A stretch of 5,572 bases of DNA from positions 1 through 5,572 of the forward strand of contig JAEXPO010000263.1 in the NCBI GenBank assembly GCA_023446675.1, in the 5' to 3' direction. The DNA is from Bacillota bacterium (lineage in GTDB: Bacteria > Bacillota > Clostridia > DSM-8532). Shown piece after piece: positions 4,978 to 5,572 of this stretch. A program made the translations under genes and the position numbers. Under the pieces are notes generated by a model. That model searched no databases and was not told the DNA's origin. It saw nothing but the letters and a program-made list of their open reading frames with translations. Positions within the stretch are counted from its first letter, which is position 1. Every line of letters starts with the position of its first letter.

Positions 4978-5572
4978 ATGCTCAGAATGACGGATATAAT
5001 TGCTAAAAAAAGAGACGGTCTAGCCCTGACGGAGGAGGAGATACGCTTTTTTGTAAAAGGCGCCGTTTCAGGGGGAATTCCCGATTATCAAACCTCTGCC
5101 CTCCTCATGGCCATTTGCTTGAAGGATCTCAATGAAGGAGAAACGCTTTGGCTTACCCAGGCCATGATGGATTCAGGAGATGTAATGGATTTATCAGCCA
5201 TTCCCGGAATAAAGGTGGATAAGCACAGCACCGGCGGCGTAGGAGATAAAACGACTCTTATCCTGGGGCCAATTGTGGCCTCTCTTGGTGTGCCCGTGGC
5301 CAAAATGAGCGGCAGGGGCCTTGGGCATACGGGCGGCACCATCGATAAGCTTGAAGCCATTCCCGGCTTTAATACCCAGCTTACCAGGGGGGCCTTTCTT
5401 GAAGCGGTTAAAAAAACGGGAATTGCCGTGGTGGGGCAAACGGGAAACCTGGCTCCCGCCGATAAAAAGCTTTACGCTCTTCGGGATGTAACGGCCACGG
5501 TCAACCATTACGGGCTTATTGCCTCAAGCATTATGAGCAAGAAGCTGGCCGCCGGTGCAGACGCCATTGTAC
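4978..5572 (+). CDS. pdp: Pyrimidine-nucleoside phosphorylase, 3' end outside window
   Basis: The 198 visible residues are about the first 45% of a protein normally about 430-440 aa; the frame runs off the end, so this is a window edge and not a truncation. The enzyme cleaves uridine, thymidine and deoxyuridine with phosphate into base plus (deoxy)ribose-1-phosphate, which DeoB from the preceding gene then uses. Seen: the N-terminal helical domain ([11 protein letters not shown] onward), the phosphate-binding KHSTGGVGD (residues 82-90, His83), the family signature [16 protein letters not shown] (111-126), [14 protein letters not shown] (Arg169) and IASSIMSKK (Ser184, Lys188). His83, Arg169, Ser184 and Lys188 correspond to the substrate-binding set known from E. 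coli thymidine phosphorylase. The [15 protein letters not shown] version favours the Firmicute broad-specificity Pdp over strict thymidine phosphorylase (deoA), but not decisively. The ATG at 4978 is chosen because AAGGAG (4962-4967) is 10 nt upstream; a second Met at 4987 would be 19 nt away. Confidence 0.96.
   Translation, partial: MLRMTDIIAKKRDGLALTEEEIRFFVKGAVSGGIPDYQTSALLMAICLKDLNEGETLWLTQAMMDSGDVMDLSAIPGIKVDKHSTGGVGDKTTLILGPIVASLGVPVAKMSGRGLGHTGGTIDKLEAIPGFNTQLTRGAFLEAVKKTGIAVVGQTGNLAPADKKLYALRDVTATVNHYGLIASSIMSKKLAAGADAIV

Overview
The window is an ordinary-looking stretch of chromosome, most likely from an anaerobic Gram-positive bacterium of the Clostridia (Lachnospiraceae-like). That assignment is inferred from protein style alone: a clostridial-type citrate synthase carrying GMGHAVY and DPRA, a Firmicute-type pyrimidine-nucleoside phosphorylase placed directly after phosphopentomutase, a YkuE-like membrane-anchored phosphoesterase, and strong AGGAGG-type ribosome binding sites. 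Base composition looks roughly balanced by eye. No mobile element, CRISPR array, tRNA or rRNA was seen.

Layout: (1) Positions 1-1040, + strand, hold the 3' part of a PLP-dependent class V aminotransferase / cysteine desulfurase family gene whose N-terminus lies outside the window. (2) It converges, with only 15 bp between the stop codons, on a - strand pair: an upstream citrate synthase (3326 down to 1968) and a downstream calcineurin-like metallophosphoesterase (1889 down to 1056). A 78-bp gap with no convincing terminator separates the two. (3) Positions 3327-3686 are a 360-bp divergent intergenic region. It carries a plausible citrate synthase promoter with a perfect 13-bp palindrome in its spacer and an A/T-rich inverted repeat just upstream. 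It also holds candidate promoters for the nucleoside operon and a tiny open frame with a strong ribosome binding site. (4) Positions 3687-5572, + strand, are a nucleoside-salvage operon: deoB (phosphopentomutase, complete) followed by pdp (pyrimidine-nucleoside phosphorylase, cut by the window end).

How the genes work together: Pdp splits pyrimidine (deoxy)nucleosides into base and (deoxy)ribose-1-phosphate, and DeoB converts that sugar phosphate to the 5-phosphate, which enters central metabolism. Citrate synthase makes citrate from acetyl-CoA and oxaloacetate; no other TCA enzyme is present here. The phosphoesterase and desulfurase genes have no evident pathway link to their neighbours.

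The clearest structure not explained by the genes is a phased 14-bp tandem repeat. Its core TRAACC recurs six times at exactly 14-bp intervals (4858, 4872, 4886, 4900, 4914, 4928), spanning the deoB stop codon and the deoB-pdp gap. It contains a 42-bp higher-order period that duplicates the last codons and stop of deoB in the same frame. I did not find evidence for a previously undescribed multi-gene system.
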